NCBI GenBank assembly: GCA_964475955.1
Contig: CAYYZY010000006.1
Span: 22,214 to 86,213, forward strand
DNA: 64,000 bases
Direction of reading: 5' to 3'
Origin: DATKZH01 sp964475955
Lineage (GTDB): Bacteria; Planctomycetota; Planctomycetia; Pirellulales; Thermoguttaceae
This document shows positions 1 through 7,615 of the stretch, piece after piece. Position numbers and translations under genes: made by a program. Within the stretch, counting starts at the first letter, position 1, and each line of letters starts with the position of its first letter. The notes beneath the pieces are model-generated. The model did not search any database, was not told the DNA's origin, and saw only the letters and a program-made list of their open reading frames with translations.

Positions 1-336
1 GCTGCGGTGGCCGGCGGCGTCGATCAGCACGACGGCCGCGGTCGTGGGGGCATCCGGCTGGGCGACGATCCGGCTCGCGTCGATCCCTTCGTCGGCCAGG
101 CGCGCGCGGATCATCGCGCCCCAAGCATCCTCCCCCACGCGGCCCACGGCGGCCACCTTCATGCCCAGCCGCCTCATGGCGATGCCCGAGTTGCAGACGA
201 TGCCGCCGGTGGCCGGCTCGATGGGGTCGACCTCGGTGAGCGTGCCGACGCCCGGGGGAGCGTCGAGCCGGACCGGCCGGACCGGCACGTCGGCCACGCA
301 GGAACCGCACACGACGCAGTCGATCGCCTTCGGCAT
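1..336 (-). CDS. PfkB-family carbohydrate kinase, N-terminal part (runs off window)
   Basis: Read on the minus strand from the ATG at 336, the frame is open to the window edge and gives about 112 residues. It starts MPKAIDCVVCGSCVADVPV and continues with the ribokinase-type N-terminal pattern: NSGIAMRRLG, the strand-turn KVAAVGRVGEDAWG and VLIDAAGH. These are the substrate-side features of ribokinase/fructokinase-like enzymes, which phosphorylate a sugar with ATP. The catalytic C-terminal DTxGAGD region lies outside the window, so substrate cannot be named. No strong Shine-Dalgarno precedes the start. The gap to the upstream M50 protease stop is about 150 bases, so the two could be co-transcribed. 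Confidence 0.8.
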   Translation of the reverse strand, partial: MPKAIDCVVCGSCVADVPVRPVRLDAPPGVGTLTEVDPIEPATGGIVCNSGIAMRRLGMKVAAVGRVGEDAWGAMIRARLADEGIDASRIVAQPDAPTTAAVVLIDAAGHRS

Positions 337-483
337 GATGCTCAGCGGGCTGGCGGAGCGTGTGGCACGTCTCCGCGCGGAACGAAAGACCTGTTTGGGC
401 CGGTTCGCCACGCCCTTCGTGCCGCAAGGCGGGCCACCCCTCCGACCGGCTGCTTGCTGCGGCGTCGCCTGCCGGCCGTGCTC

Positions 484-1707
484 TCAAGGCGGGGCCGGGC
501 CGGCGGGGCCATCGGGGAGCACGATGGGCGTGGCGGGGATTTCGCGCGCCGCGGCGGGGTCGACGGCGGCCGCTTCGCGAGGCACCCGCGCCTTGCGAAG
601 CGCCGACTGGATCGTCATCCATTCCCCTACGTGTTCCAGGGTGACGATGCCCACGAGCTGGCCGTCGCGTACCACGGGCAGCGTGGAACCTTCGCCCTCA
701 CGTATCTGCTGGAACGTGCCGTCGAGCATCTCGCCCTCGGCGACCGCCTGAAAATCGCGGCGCATCACGTCGCCGACCGGCGTGTCGTGTCTTCCCTGGG
801 CCACGGCGGCCAACAGATCGCGCCGCGAAAGCATACCCACCAGCCGCGTTCCCTCCGTCACCGGGAAGTCCTGCTGGTGCCCGGCCAATAGCTCCTGCAC
901 CGCGGCCGAGAGGGGCTCGTCGGGCGTCACGGTGCGAAACCGGGTGACCATGGCCGCGCCGGTGGGCACGCCCCGCATCATCGACCGGACGCGCACCATG
1001 TGCGATTCCTGCTCCGCCCCGAAAAAAATGAAAAGCGCGATGAGCAGCCACAAGGGATTCGCATGGAACAGTCCCAGGAAGCCGAGCAGAACCAGCACGC
1101 CGAACAGGACGGCCAAAGTCTGGCCGATGTTGGCCGCGATCCGTGTCGCCCGAACGTAGTCCAGCCGCGTCGCCAGCAGGGCCCGGAGCACGCGCCCGCC
1201 GTCCATGGGAAACGCGGGCACGAGGTTGAACACGGCCAGGAAGACGTTCATCACGATGATCGGCAACAGGAAGCTGCTGCCGGCCAGGAACGACTTGGAG
1301 AGCATTTCCAGGTCGGCAAGCTCGGCCGCCCCGAACCACAACACGGTCACCGGAATCAGGATCGCCACGATCAACAGGTTGACCGCCGGGCCGGCCAAGG
1401 CCACCAGCAGCTCTTCGACCGGGTTCTCCGGCATGCGCTCCAGCCGGGCCACCCCGCCGATGGGGAGCAGCGTGATGTCGCGGGTCTGCACGCCGAAACG
1501 CCGGGCCATCAGCGCGTGGCCCAGCTCGTGGAGCACCACGCAGCCAAAGACGGCCGCCACCAGCAGCAGCCCGTACGCCACGCGCGCGACACTGCCGCCC
1601 TCCGACGTATAGAGCAGGTGGACGAAGTAGACGATCAGGAGCAGGAACGTCCAGTGGACGTAGACCCCGATCCCCGCCAGGCGGCCCAGCTTCCAAGACC
1701 ATTTCAT
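484..1707 (-). CDS. Site-2 protease-like M50 metalloprotease with tandem CBS domains
   Basis: A membrane-embedded zinc protease of the S2P/SpoIVFB type. HELGH is at residues 60-64 (zinc ligands and catalytic Glu) and the third-ligand motif NLVPAFPMDGG is at 161-171. There are about six hydrophobic segments before residue 235, and a cytosolic CBS pair follows at roughly 250-365, which in this family senses adenine nucleotides or modulates cleavage. The C-terminal 40 residues are Ala/Pro-rich and probably disordered. I chose the ATG at 1707 (MKWSWKLGRL) because AGAGGG lies just upstream; an in-frame ATG at 1746 would add 13 residues without a better site. A TATAAT-like -10 lies at 1762-1767. 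The natural substrate is unknown. Confidence 0.9.
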   Translation of the reverse strand: MKWSWKLGRLAGIGVYVHWTFLLLIVYFVHLLYTSEGGSVARVAYGLLLVAAVFGCVVLHELGHALMARRFGVQTRDITLLPIGGVARLERMPENPVEELLVALAGPAVNLLIVAILIPVTVLWFGAAELADLEMLSKSFLAGSSFLLPIIVMNVFLAVFNLVPAFPMDGGRVLRALLATRLDYVRATRIAANIGQTLAVLFGVLVLLGFLGLFHANPLWLLIALFIFFGAEQESHMVRVRSMMRGVPTGAAMVTRFRTVTPDEPLSAAVQELLAGHQQDFPVTEGTRLVGMLSRRDLLAAVAQGRHDTPVGDVMRRDFQAVAEGEMLDGTFQQIREGEGSTLPVVRDGQLVGIVTLEHVGEWMTIQSALRKARVPREAAAVDPAAAREIPATPIVLPDGPAGPAPP

Positions 1708-1761
1708 GCGCGAGATTTCCCTCTTTCCCCCGAATTGGGGAGGCAAGTGCGGCTCACCCCA

Positions 1762-1767
1762 ATTATA
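1762..1767 (-). promoter_or_regulatory. Candidate -10 element for the M50 protease gene
   Basis: On the minus strand this reads TATAAT, a perfect -10 hexamer, 55 bases upstream of the ATG at 1707. No convincing -35 is present at 17 or 18 nt (AAGTCA at best), so the assignment rests on the -10 and its position in the gap between two genes. Confidence 0.45.
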
Positions 1768-1902
1768 GGCCGGCGAGACGGATTTGACTTGCCCGGAAAT
1801 GCAGCCGAAGGACGCGAGTTAACAGAGCGGGCGTCCGCAAGCTACCCCCGCCGGGGGAGAGGCCAACGAACGCCCGGTTCTCAGCCGCCAGAAAACGCTA
1901 TC

Positions 1903-3453
1903 TCACCGCGCCCCCGCGGTGACCATCTCGAAATCGTCGGTGCGGAACGGGGAAGCGGGCAGGCCCGCCTGGTTGAACAGGTTGGGCTCGGCCGTGTCGG
2001 TCCAGCCGAAGCGGACGGCCACGGGCTTTTCCACCTGGTCGCTGTGCACGACGACCGCGTCGCCGTCGATCTCGGCTTCGGCCGGCACGCACTGGCCGTC
2101 CTCGCCGGCGATGGTGAAGTGCGTGAGCGGCCCGTCCTCGGCCACCAACCCGCCGTCGACGTGCTGGAAGCGGATGCGAATCTTGTCCCCTTCGACGGCC
2201 ATCGACTCGTACAGCGGCCCGCTGTAGACCACGTCCCGGCCGTGAGTTTTTGCCAGCGCCCAAAGGGCCAAGCGGCGGCCGACCTCCTGCTTGTTCTTCG
2301 GGTGGATGTCCCTGATGTTTCCGACGTCGGTCGTCACGGCCATGCCCGTGTTGGGCAGATCGAGGGCCAAAACCTGGGCCTCCCACGTCTCGGGCAGGCA
2401 GCGCGGGTCGCGCTCGCCGTAATCGAACGGGGCCAACTGCACGAACAGGAAGGGAAAATCACCCTGGCCCCACTTGTCGCGCCAGTTGGTGATCATCGCG
2501 GGGAAGAGCGTGCGGTACTGCTCCGCCCGGATCGAATTCGACTCGCCCTGGTACCAAATCGCCCCGCGAATCGCCAAGGGAATCACGGGCGCGATCATGC
2601 CGTTGTACAGGCTGGCCGGGCGGTGCGGCGAGTGGGCCGGATTGCCGGGCGCGCGCGGCTTGCGCGGCGCCGGCTTGCCTTCCGCCTTGGCCTTGGCGGC
2701 GGCCTCCTTCCACGCGGCCACGGCCTTCTCGTAATTCCGGCGGGCCGCGTCGGCGTCGAAGTTGGCGACCATCTCGTTCCACCGGGCGACCGTGGGGGCC
2801 AGCTCGGGTACGTCCTTCTGCGCGTCGAGGCTCGTCCACGCCTCGGCCGGCGTGCCGCCCCACGACGTATTGATCAGGCCCACCGGCACCTCCAGCTCCT
2901 CGTGCAGCTTGCGCCCGAAAAAGTAGGCTACCGCCGAGAAGCCGGGCACCGTCTCCGGCGTGCAGGCCGTCCAGGAGCCTTCGCAGTCGTCCTGCGGCGC
3001 GTCGGCCGTTTTTCGGGCGACGGTGAACAGCCGCATCTTCGGGTACTTCGCCGCGGCGATCTCCTGTTCGGCGTTATTGGAATTGGAGACCGTCCACTGC
3101 ATGTTCGACTGCCCGGAGCAGACCCAGACCTCGCCGACGAGCACGTCGTTGAGCGTGATCGTGTTTTCCCCCTGGACGATCACTTGGTGCGGCCCGCCCG
3201 GCTCCATCGGGCCGAGTTCCACCTTCCACTTCCCCTTCTCACAGGCGGTGGCCGTGGCCTTGCACGTGCCCAGGGTGACGGTGACCCTCTCGCCGGGATC
3301 GGCCCAGCCCCAGATCGGCGTCGACGTGCCCTGCTGCAACACCATGTGGTCGCCGAGCACGCTGGGCAGCCGCACGTCGGCCCGGGCCGAAACGGCCGCC
3401 AGCACAGCACCAACCGCCACCAACACGACCGACCAGATCTTCGCGCGCTTCAT
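1903..3453 (-). CDS. Sialate O-acetylesterase-like exported SGNH hydrolase
   Basis: A 516-residue secreted esterase of the sialate 9-O-acetylesterase family. Residues 1-25 form a Sec signal (MKRAKIWSVVLVAVG...SARA). The mature start DVRLPSVLGDHMVLQQG is the characteristic N-terminal beta domain. The nucleophile motif SGQSNMQW lies at 113-120 (Ser116 likely catalytic), and WYQGESNS, the second conserved block, follows in the middle. Family members remove acetyl groups from sialic acids or other decorated glycans outside the cytoplasm. A lysine/alanine-rich segment around residues 240-270 looks like a lineage-specific insertion. The neighbours share no obvious operon: the M50 gene lies downstream with a gap of about 155 bases. 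The exact acetylated substrate is not predictable from sequence. Confidence 0.9.
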   Translation of the reverse strand: MKRAKIWSVVLVAVGAVLAAVSARADVRLPSVLGDHMVLQQGTSTPIWGWADPGERVTVTLGTCKATATACEKGKWKVELGPMEPGGPHQVIVQGENTITLNDVLVGEVWVCSGQSNMQWTVSNSNNAEQEIAAAKYPKMRLFTVARKTADAPQDDCEGSWTACTPETVPGFSAVAYFFGRKLHEELEVPVGLINTSWGGTPAEAWTSLDAQKDVPELAPTVARWNEMVANFDADAARRNYEKAVAAWKEAAAKAKAEGKPAPRKPRAPGNPAHSPHRPASLYNGMIAPVIPLAIRGAIWYQGESNSIRAEQYRTLFPAMITNWRDKWGQGDFPFLFVQLAPFDYGERDPRCLPETWEAQVLALDLPNTGMAVTTDVGNIRDIHPKNKQEVGRRLALWALAKTHGRDVVYSGPLYESMAVEGDKIRIRFQHVDGGLVAEDGPLTHFTIAGEDGQCVPAEAEIDGDAVVVHSDQVEKPVAVRFGWTDTAEPNLFNQAGLPASPFRTDDFEMVTAGAR

Positions 3454-3983
3454 CTTGCAGGCACTCCTTCTTCGTGGAAACCAGAAACCATGTCTTGTCG
3501 ACGCTCATTGCATCCCGATGGGTACGTGCGCTCGCCGAACCGCCGACCCGGCGCGCGCCGGCCCCCTCGGCCCGGCTCTTGCCCAATCCTCTCCGCCGGT
3601 TTGTATCAGATCGCGCCCCGGCAGGCAACGGGGCGGGGTTAGCGCGCCGGTGCCGGTTTTGGTTGCGGGTCTGGGCCGGAACCTTGAGCGATCGGCCGTG
3701 GGGGACGTTTTCAGCTTGCCTGGGGCGATGGAGACGATGGAATCGTACACCGCTTCTTGATTCTCCGAATCCTTGCGCCCTCGACGCGTCTGCACGCCCT
3801 CCATTGGCCAGAAGCAGGACGAAATGGGGACCCTCGGACGCGAAAAACGCTCAGCCAACGCAAGTCTAACGGGCTTCTAACCGAGAGCTAGCGGGCTTCT
3901 GATCCGAGGCAGCTAGGCTGAAGAGTGCTTGCGTTTCCACACCGCTTGTTGTGCAACGCCGCCTGCCGAAAGGAGAAACGAGA
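3454..3983. other. Intergenic gap with a short tandem repeat
   Basis: Divergent promoter space between the esterase (minus) and the sulfotransferase remnant (plus). Two adjacent imperfect copies of a 22-25 base unit beginning CGGGCTTCT and ending AGCTAG lie at 3870-3891 and 3892-3916. The long open frames here show no recognisable domain and are treated as chance. Confidence 0.5.
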
Positions 3984-4608
3984 ATGAGAGCCCATCACAA
4001 TGAGTCGTCACCTGTGCTCGTCCTCGGCCACGGTCGCTCGGGAACCAGCATCTTCTCCCGCATTCTGCGCGACTACCTTGGAGTCGCGTTCGGCACGGAG
4101 GCGCAGTTCGTTGCCCGCTACTACCAGCGGCTTCGGATGTACGGAGATCTGCGCGACCCGGAAAACCTGGCGCGACTCGTCCGGCACATCACGACCGAAA
4201 GATGGTTCAAGCGGTCGCGAAAGTTCAACGATTTCCAGACGACGCCGGAGGCGATCCTTCGGGACGTCCGCGAGCCGACCTATCGCGGGGTACTGGACGC
4301 CGTGTTTCTCCAATTGGCGAAGCACCTGGGAATGTCGCGATGGGGAGACAAGACCCCGGACTATTGGCGACATCTCGACGTCATCGGCTCGCTCTTCCCC
4401 GACGCGCAACGCGACCCTCCCGGAGACAATCTGGTGGAGTCTTGACAACAAGGCGCGCCAATGGGCGCACCCGGAGTATTGGGCCGACAACTGGTACAAG
4501 GCAAAGCTCCGCAGCCGAGACGCCCTGCGCATGGTCGGGTCCCTCGGGCTCGCATCGGGCTGCCGGCCAGGCGCCGATGTCCACCAAAGCACACAATCGG
4601 GAGCCTGA
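3984..4608 (+). pseudogene. Sulfotransferase remnant (frameshifted, C-terminally truncated)
   Basis: The gene starts at ATG 3984 behind AGGAG (3971-3975). The first frame encodes a PAPS-dependent sulfotransferase N-terminus: GHGRSGTS at residues 15-22 is the phosphosulfate-binding loop, and SRWGDKTPDYWRHLD is the conserved WGDKTP block. The frame ends at 4445 shortly after LFPDAQ, exactly where intact relatives have the RDGRDV motif. Homologous-looking sequence (LDNKARQWAHPEYWADNWYK) resumes in another frame and runs to 4608. The RDGRDV block and the C-terminal half are missing. This is best read as a decayed gene; a sequencing error could explain the frameshift but not the missing motif. Confidence 0.7.
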
Positions 4609-4638
4609 ACCGGGTTTCGTGCCCGTTCGCGCAACGCA

Positions 4639-4666
4639 AAACCCAGGGGCCGCAACCCCTGGGTTT
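4639..4666. terminator. Bidirectional hairpin terminator between convergent genes
   Basis: AAACCCAGGGG (4639-4649) pairs perfectly with CCCCTGGGTTT (4656-4666) around a 6-base loop. It sits between the plus-strand sulfotransferase remnant and the stop of the minus-strand glutamate-synthase-like gene. The A/T ends of the stem give a short U-run in either direction. Confidence 0.6.
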
Positions 4667-4716
4667 GGAATTGCCGTGCTCCGCGGCGTCCCGGGCGGGC
4701 GCTCGGGGGGCGACGG

Positions 4717-6309
4717 TCAGGCGTCGAGGATGGCCTCGGCCTCGTCGCGGTAGGCGTCCATCACGAAGGGGATGCCGGTCACCTCGGCGCATTCCCGCGT
4801 GAGGCTCATGATCTCCTTGCGCGTAATCGACGGCACGTTGAAGCACCGCGCGCCGGCCATCAACTGCTGCAAGCCCACGGCGAGCTTCTGCGTGTACGAG
4901 AAGATGCCGATCGCGCCGAGCGGGATGTTCTCCATCTCGTCGTTGCCCACGACGTCGGCCACCTGCTCGTAGCAGACGAAGATCTCCTCGACCTTCGTGC
5001 CGTGCTGCGAGACCGTCTTCGGCAGCCCGCCGTTGTTCATCCAGTTCGCCAGGTTCTTGCCCACCATGCCGGGGATCATCAGCGCCCGGCCCATGCACAC
5101 GGCCCGAACGTACGGGGCCCCGAGCGCCAGGCATTTGAAGATGTGGTCCTCGGCGCTGAAGCCGCCGGCGAAGGCCAAATCGGGCACGCGCTCGCCCTTG
5201 GCCGCCAGCCGGTCGGCGAACTGCACGGCGGCCGAGTGGAGGTAGATGCTCGGCATGCCCCACTCCTCCATCATCCGCCAGGGGCTCATGCCGGTGCCGC
5301 CGGGCGCGCCGTCGATCGTGAGCAGATCGATCTTCGCCTTGCTCCCCCACTTCATGGCCATGGCCAGCTCGCGCAGACCGTAGGCCCCGGTCTTCAGCGT
5401 GATCCGCTTGAATCCCAGGCCGCGGAGCCGGTCGCACTCGGCCAGGAAGCTCTCCTCGTCGACGAAGCCCAGACGGCTGTGCCGCTCGAACTGCTTGATG
5501 GCCCCCTCCTTGTAGCTCGACTGGATGATGGGGTTCGACGGGTCGGGCGTGACGATGTAGCCGCGGCGCTGCAACTCCAGGGCCCGCTCGAGCGAGTCGA
5601 CCTTGATCTCGCCGCCGATGCACTTGGCGCCCTGGCCCCACTTCAGCTCGATCGTGTCGAGGCCGTGCTTGCGGCTCACGTACTCGGCCACGCCGAGCCG
5701 CGTGTCTTCCACGTTCATCTGCACGAGGATCTCGCCCAGCCCGCGGTGGTAACGCTTGTAGGTCTCGATGCGGCGGTCCATGTCGGGCGCCAGCGTGATC
5801 TTGCCGTTGGAGTCGAGCTCCAACGCCGGGTCGATCCCGCAGACGTTCTCCCCGCACACGGCCGTGATGCCCGTGATCGCCGCGCCGATGGCGAAGTGTT
5901 CCCAGTTCTTTCGGGCGATCTCGGTTGAGCCGAGGGCGCCGGTAAACACGGGGGCCGCCATCTTGACCTTGCGGTCCCAGCCGTACTCGGACTCCACGCT
6001 GACCGAAGGGAACGTGCAGGTATCGGGGCTCGCGGCGGTGCCGTCGGGCAGACCGCGGCCGCCGAGTGCGTAGCCTTGGATGTTCAGGTGCGAATAGTCG
6101 ACCGGATAGTCCTTGTCGCCGCCGGCGGTCACGTCGCCGAACGGGCCGGGGTAAATCAACTCGCGACCGCGGAAGGTCGCCTGAAACACCTCGCAGTTGC
6201 CGACGCAACCGTCGACGCAACGCGAGCAGAGCCCCGACTGGGGAACCACGCTTCGCGAGCGGTTCTTCGACACGGTGGCATCATTCGCGTTGGGCTTTTG
6301 CAGATTCAC
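4717..6309 (-). CDS. FMN-binding glutamate synthase-like protein (GltB central domain family)
   Basis: 530 residues corresponding to the FMN/3Fe-4S central barrel of glutamate synthase, without the N-terminal amidotransferase domain. An N-terminal cysteine cluster (C28, C31, C35, C39 in GLCSRCVDGCVGNC) could bind an iron-sulfur centre. Barrel signatures include IELKWGQGAKCIGGEIKV, LLTIDGAPGGTGMSPW and DLAFAGGFSAEDH. Family members use reduced electron carriers to transfer amino groups or act as stand-alone FMN oxidoreductases; the true substrate of this short archaeal-type form is often unknown. The start ATG at 6309 follows GGGAG. The upstream gap contains an AT-rich tract (6535-6635) that may hold its promoter, and a hairpin terminator lies downstream. 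Confidence 0.85.
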   Translation of the reverse strand: MNLQKPNANDATVSKNRSRSVVPQSGLCSRCVDGCVGNCEVFQATFRGRELIYPGPFGDVTAGGDKDYPVDYSHLNIQGYALGGRGLPDGTAASPDTCTFPSVSVESEYGWDRKVKMAAPVFTGALGSTEIARKNWEHFAIGAAITGITAVCGENVCGIDPALELDSNGKITLAPDMDRRIETYKRYHRGLGEILVQMNVEDTRLGVAEYVSRKHGLDTIELKWGQGAKCIGGEIKVDSLERALELQRRGYIVTPDPSNPIIQSSYKEGAIKQFERHSRLGFVDEESFLAECDRLRGLGFKRITLKTGAYGLRELAMAMKWGSKAKIDLLTIDGAPGGTGMSPWRMMEEWGMPSIYLHSAAVQFADRLAAKGERVPDLAFAGGFSAEDHIFKCLALGAPYVRAVCMGRALMIPGMVGKNLANWMNNGGLPKTVSQHGTKVEEIFVCYEQVADVVGNDEMENIPLGAIGIFSYTQKLAVGLQQLMAGARCFNVPSITRKEIMSLTRECAEVTGIPFVMDAYRDEAEAILDA

Positions 6310-6408
6310 TTGCGTTCTCCCTTGGCACGGTATGGAAAGCGGTTTGGCCTCGTCGCGGCGACTCGTCGCGCTTCGCTCTGTCGGAAAACGGGCACGGCAG
6401 CGCGATGT

Positions 6409-6434
6409 GTAGGGTGCGTGCTTGCACGCACGCC
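6409..6434. repeat. Palindromic repeat, GTAGGGTG(C/G)GT family
   Basis: GTAGGGTGCGTGCTTGCACG and following bases: GTGCGTGC (6414-6421) and GCACGCAC (6424-6431) form an 8-bp perfect stem around TT. Related elements with the same GTAGGGT flank occur at 12044, 23702, 23910, 23988 and 36621. Confidence 0.6.
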
Positions 6435-6534
6435 GAAAACCCGTGGTCGCCTACGGGTTTCCCGACAGAGCCCAGGCCGACGCCAAACCGGCCCGATTTG
6501 ATGCGAGGGACCATTAGTCGGAGCGCACCTTCAG

Positions 6535-6635
6535 AGCACTCTGCTTATCATGCCTTCTCATCTTATCGACCCTCGATACTATTTCAATCCCTAAATTTAT
6601 TAATAGTAGCTATTAGCGATACTAATATCGTCGCG
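6535..6635. other. AT-rich tract in otherwise GC-rich DNA
   Basis: About 100 bases dominated by A and T, with partly repeated words such as ATAGTAGCTATTAGCGATAC and CGATACTA. It contains no gene. Position upstream of the glutamate-synthase-like gene is compatible with a promoter or protein-binding region; it may also be a scar of inserted DNA. Confidence 0.4.
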
Positions 6636-6736
6636 AGGCTTGCCGATCGCAGGGCTGGAAAGGGGAAGAAGGCAAAGCGAAAAGACTCGGTTCAAGTCGT
6701 CAACGGCTCGGCGAGCACGCTGCTGCCCAACGCGCT

Positions 6737-6858
6737 GTAGGGGACGGGGCGAGGTCCCTTCCCTGCGAGACTGGCCAAATCACGGAACGGGACGGAGCCC
6801 GTTCGCTACAGGATTGGCCGGATTGCGGAATGCGGCGGAGTCCGTTCGGAACAGGATC
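6737..6858. repeat. Cluster of three degenerate palindromic repeats (GGAACGG...CCGTTC family)
   Basis: Three successive units at about 6737-6768, 6781-6814 and 6822-6858. The middle unit reads CGGAACGGGACGGAGCCCGT followed by TCGCTACAGGAT; the third repeats the same plan with substitutions and again ends ACAGGAT. Better-preserved members lie at 12091-12191 and 52299-52372. The cluster sits directly downstream of the diaphorase operon. Confidence 0.55.
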
Positions 6859-6913
6859 GGTGCCGAGGCAGGGGCCGACCTCGACGAGCGGCACTCCAAA
6901 TCTCGTCGCCGCC

Positions 6914-7603
6914 CTACTCCGGCGCGCGCGAGCAGCCGAAGCCGGCGCCCAGCTCGCACTGCACGCAGGTTTCGGGCATGGTTTCCACCATGGAGAGCTG
7001 CGACTCGCATCGTCCGCAGAGGAACTCCTCGCCGGGCTTCATCGGCCCGGGGCACGGCGGGATCGTCATCGGGCAGAGATCGATGCAACTGTGGCAGCGC
7101 TTGCAGAAGTCGGGCCGCTTGCCCAGGGGGAAGTCGACCTCCCGATCGGCGCCCCGGCCCACGAATCCCAGGGCCTTGGCCTGCCACATGTCTTCGCACA
7201 CCCGCACGCAGCGGCCGCACTGCACGCACTCCACGTTGTGGAACGGGTAGCGGACCTCCCGAACGCCGCATCGCACGGCCAGATCCTGGATCGCCTTGGA
7301 ATTCGGCGCCTCGGCCACCAGAAGCTCCGCCAGGTTGCGCCGCAAACGGACGATCTTCTCGCTGTGGGTCTCGACGACCAGGCCCTCGGCGGCCTCGAGC
7401 GTGCAGGAGGTCGTCACCTTGCGCCGCCCATTCTTCACGATTTCCACCACGCACAGCCGGCAGGCCCCCAACGCGGGGAAGCCGGGCATGTGGCACAGGT
7501 GCGGGATGCACACGCCGTACTCCAAGGCCGTGTCGAGCACCGTGGCCCCCTTGACCGCGCGGACCTGGGCCCCGTTGAGCGTGATCGTCACGTACTCCTG
7601 CAT
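6914..7603 (-). CDS. HoxU/NuoG-N-terminal-like iron-sulfur subunit of an NADH diaphorase
   Basis: 229 residues. An N-terminal plant-ferredoxin-type fold carries the [2Fe-2S] ligands C37, C48, C51 and C67. Two [4Fe-4S] motifs follow: C126/C129/C132/C136 (CVQCGRCVRVC) and C167/C170/C173/C177 (CKRCHSCIDLC). The order matches HoxU and the N-terminus of NuoG/HydA. A cysteine-rich tail follows (C184, C196, C199, C213, C216, C224) that standard HoxU lacks; it resembles a zinc- or cluster-binding knuckle. The gene is last in a three-gene operon, 12 bases after the NuoF-like gene, and would take electrons from its flavin. No hydrogenase, formate dehydrogenase or complex I membrane subunit is nearby, so the electron acceptor is unknown. 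Confidence 0.85.
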   Translation of the reverse strand: MQEYVTITLNGAQVRAVKGATVLDTALEYGVCIPHLCHMPGFPALGACRLCVVEIVKNGRRKVTTSCTLEAAEGLVVETHSEKIVRLRRNLAELLVAEAPNSKAIQDLAVRCGVREVRYPFHNVECVQCGRCVRVCEDMWQAKALGFVGRGADREVDFPLGKRPDFCKRCHSCIDLCPMTIPPCPGPMKPGEEFLCGRCESQLSMVETMPETCVQCELGAGFGCSRAPE

Positions 7604-7615
7604 CGAAAGACTCCT

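Noticed and set aside
7..891. Long plus-strand open frame at the left edge
   Set aside because: It is antisense to a clear PfkB N-terminus and the CBS end of the M50 protease; composition is Arg/Gly/His-rich with no domain.
1000..3642. 880-codon plus-strand open frame
   Set aside because: Antisense to the M50 protease and sialate esterase genes. High GC gives long shadow frames; no motif is present.
3505..3858. 117-codon minus-strand frame upstream of the esterase
   Set aside because: No domain, no ribosome-binding site, low-complexity composition.
4361..6220. 619-codon minus-strand frame overlapping the glutamate-synthase-like gene
   Set aside because: Same strand, different frame, Arg/Ala/Gly-rich; the 530-residue frame has all the conserved motifs.
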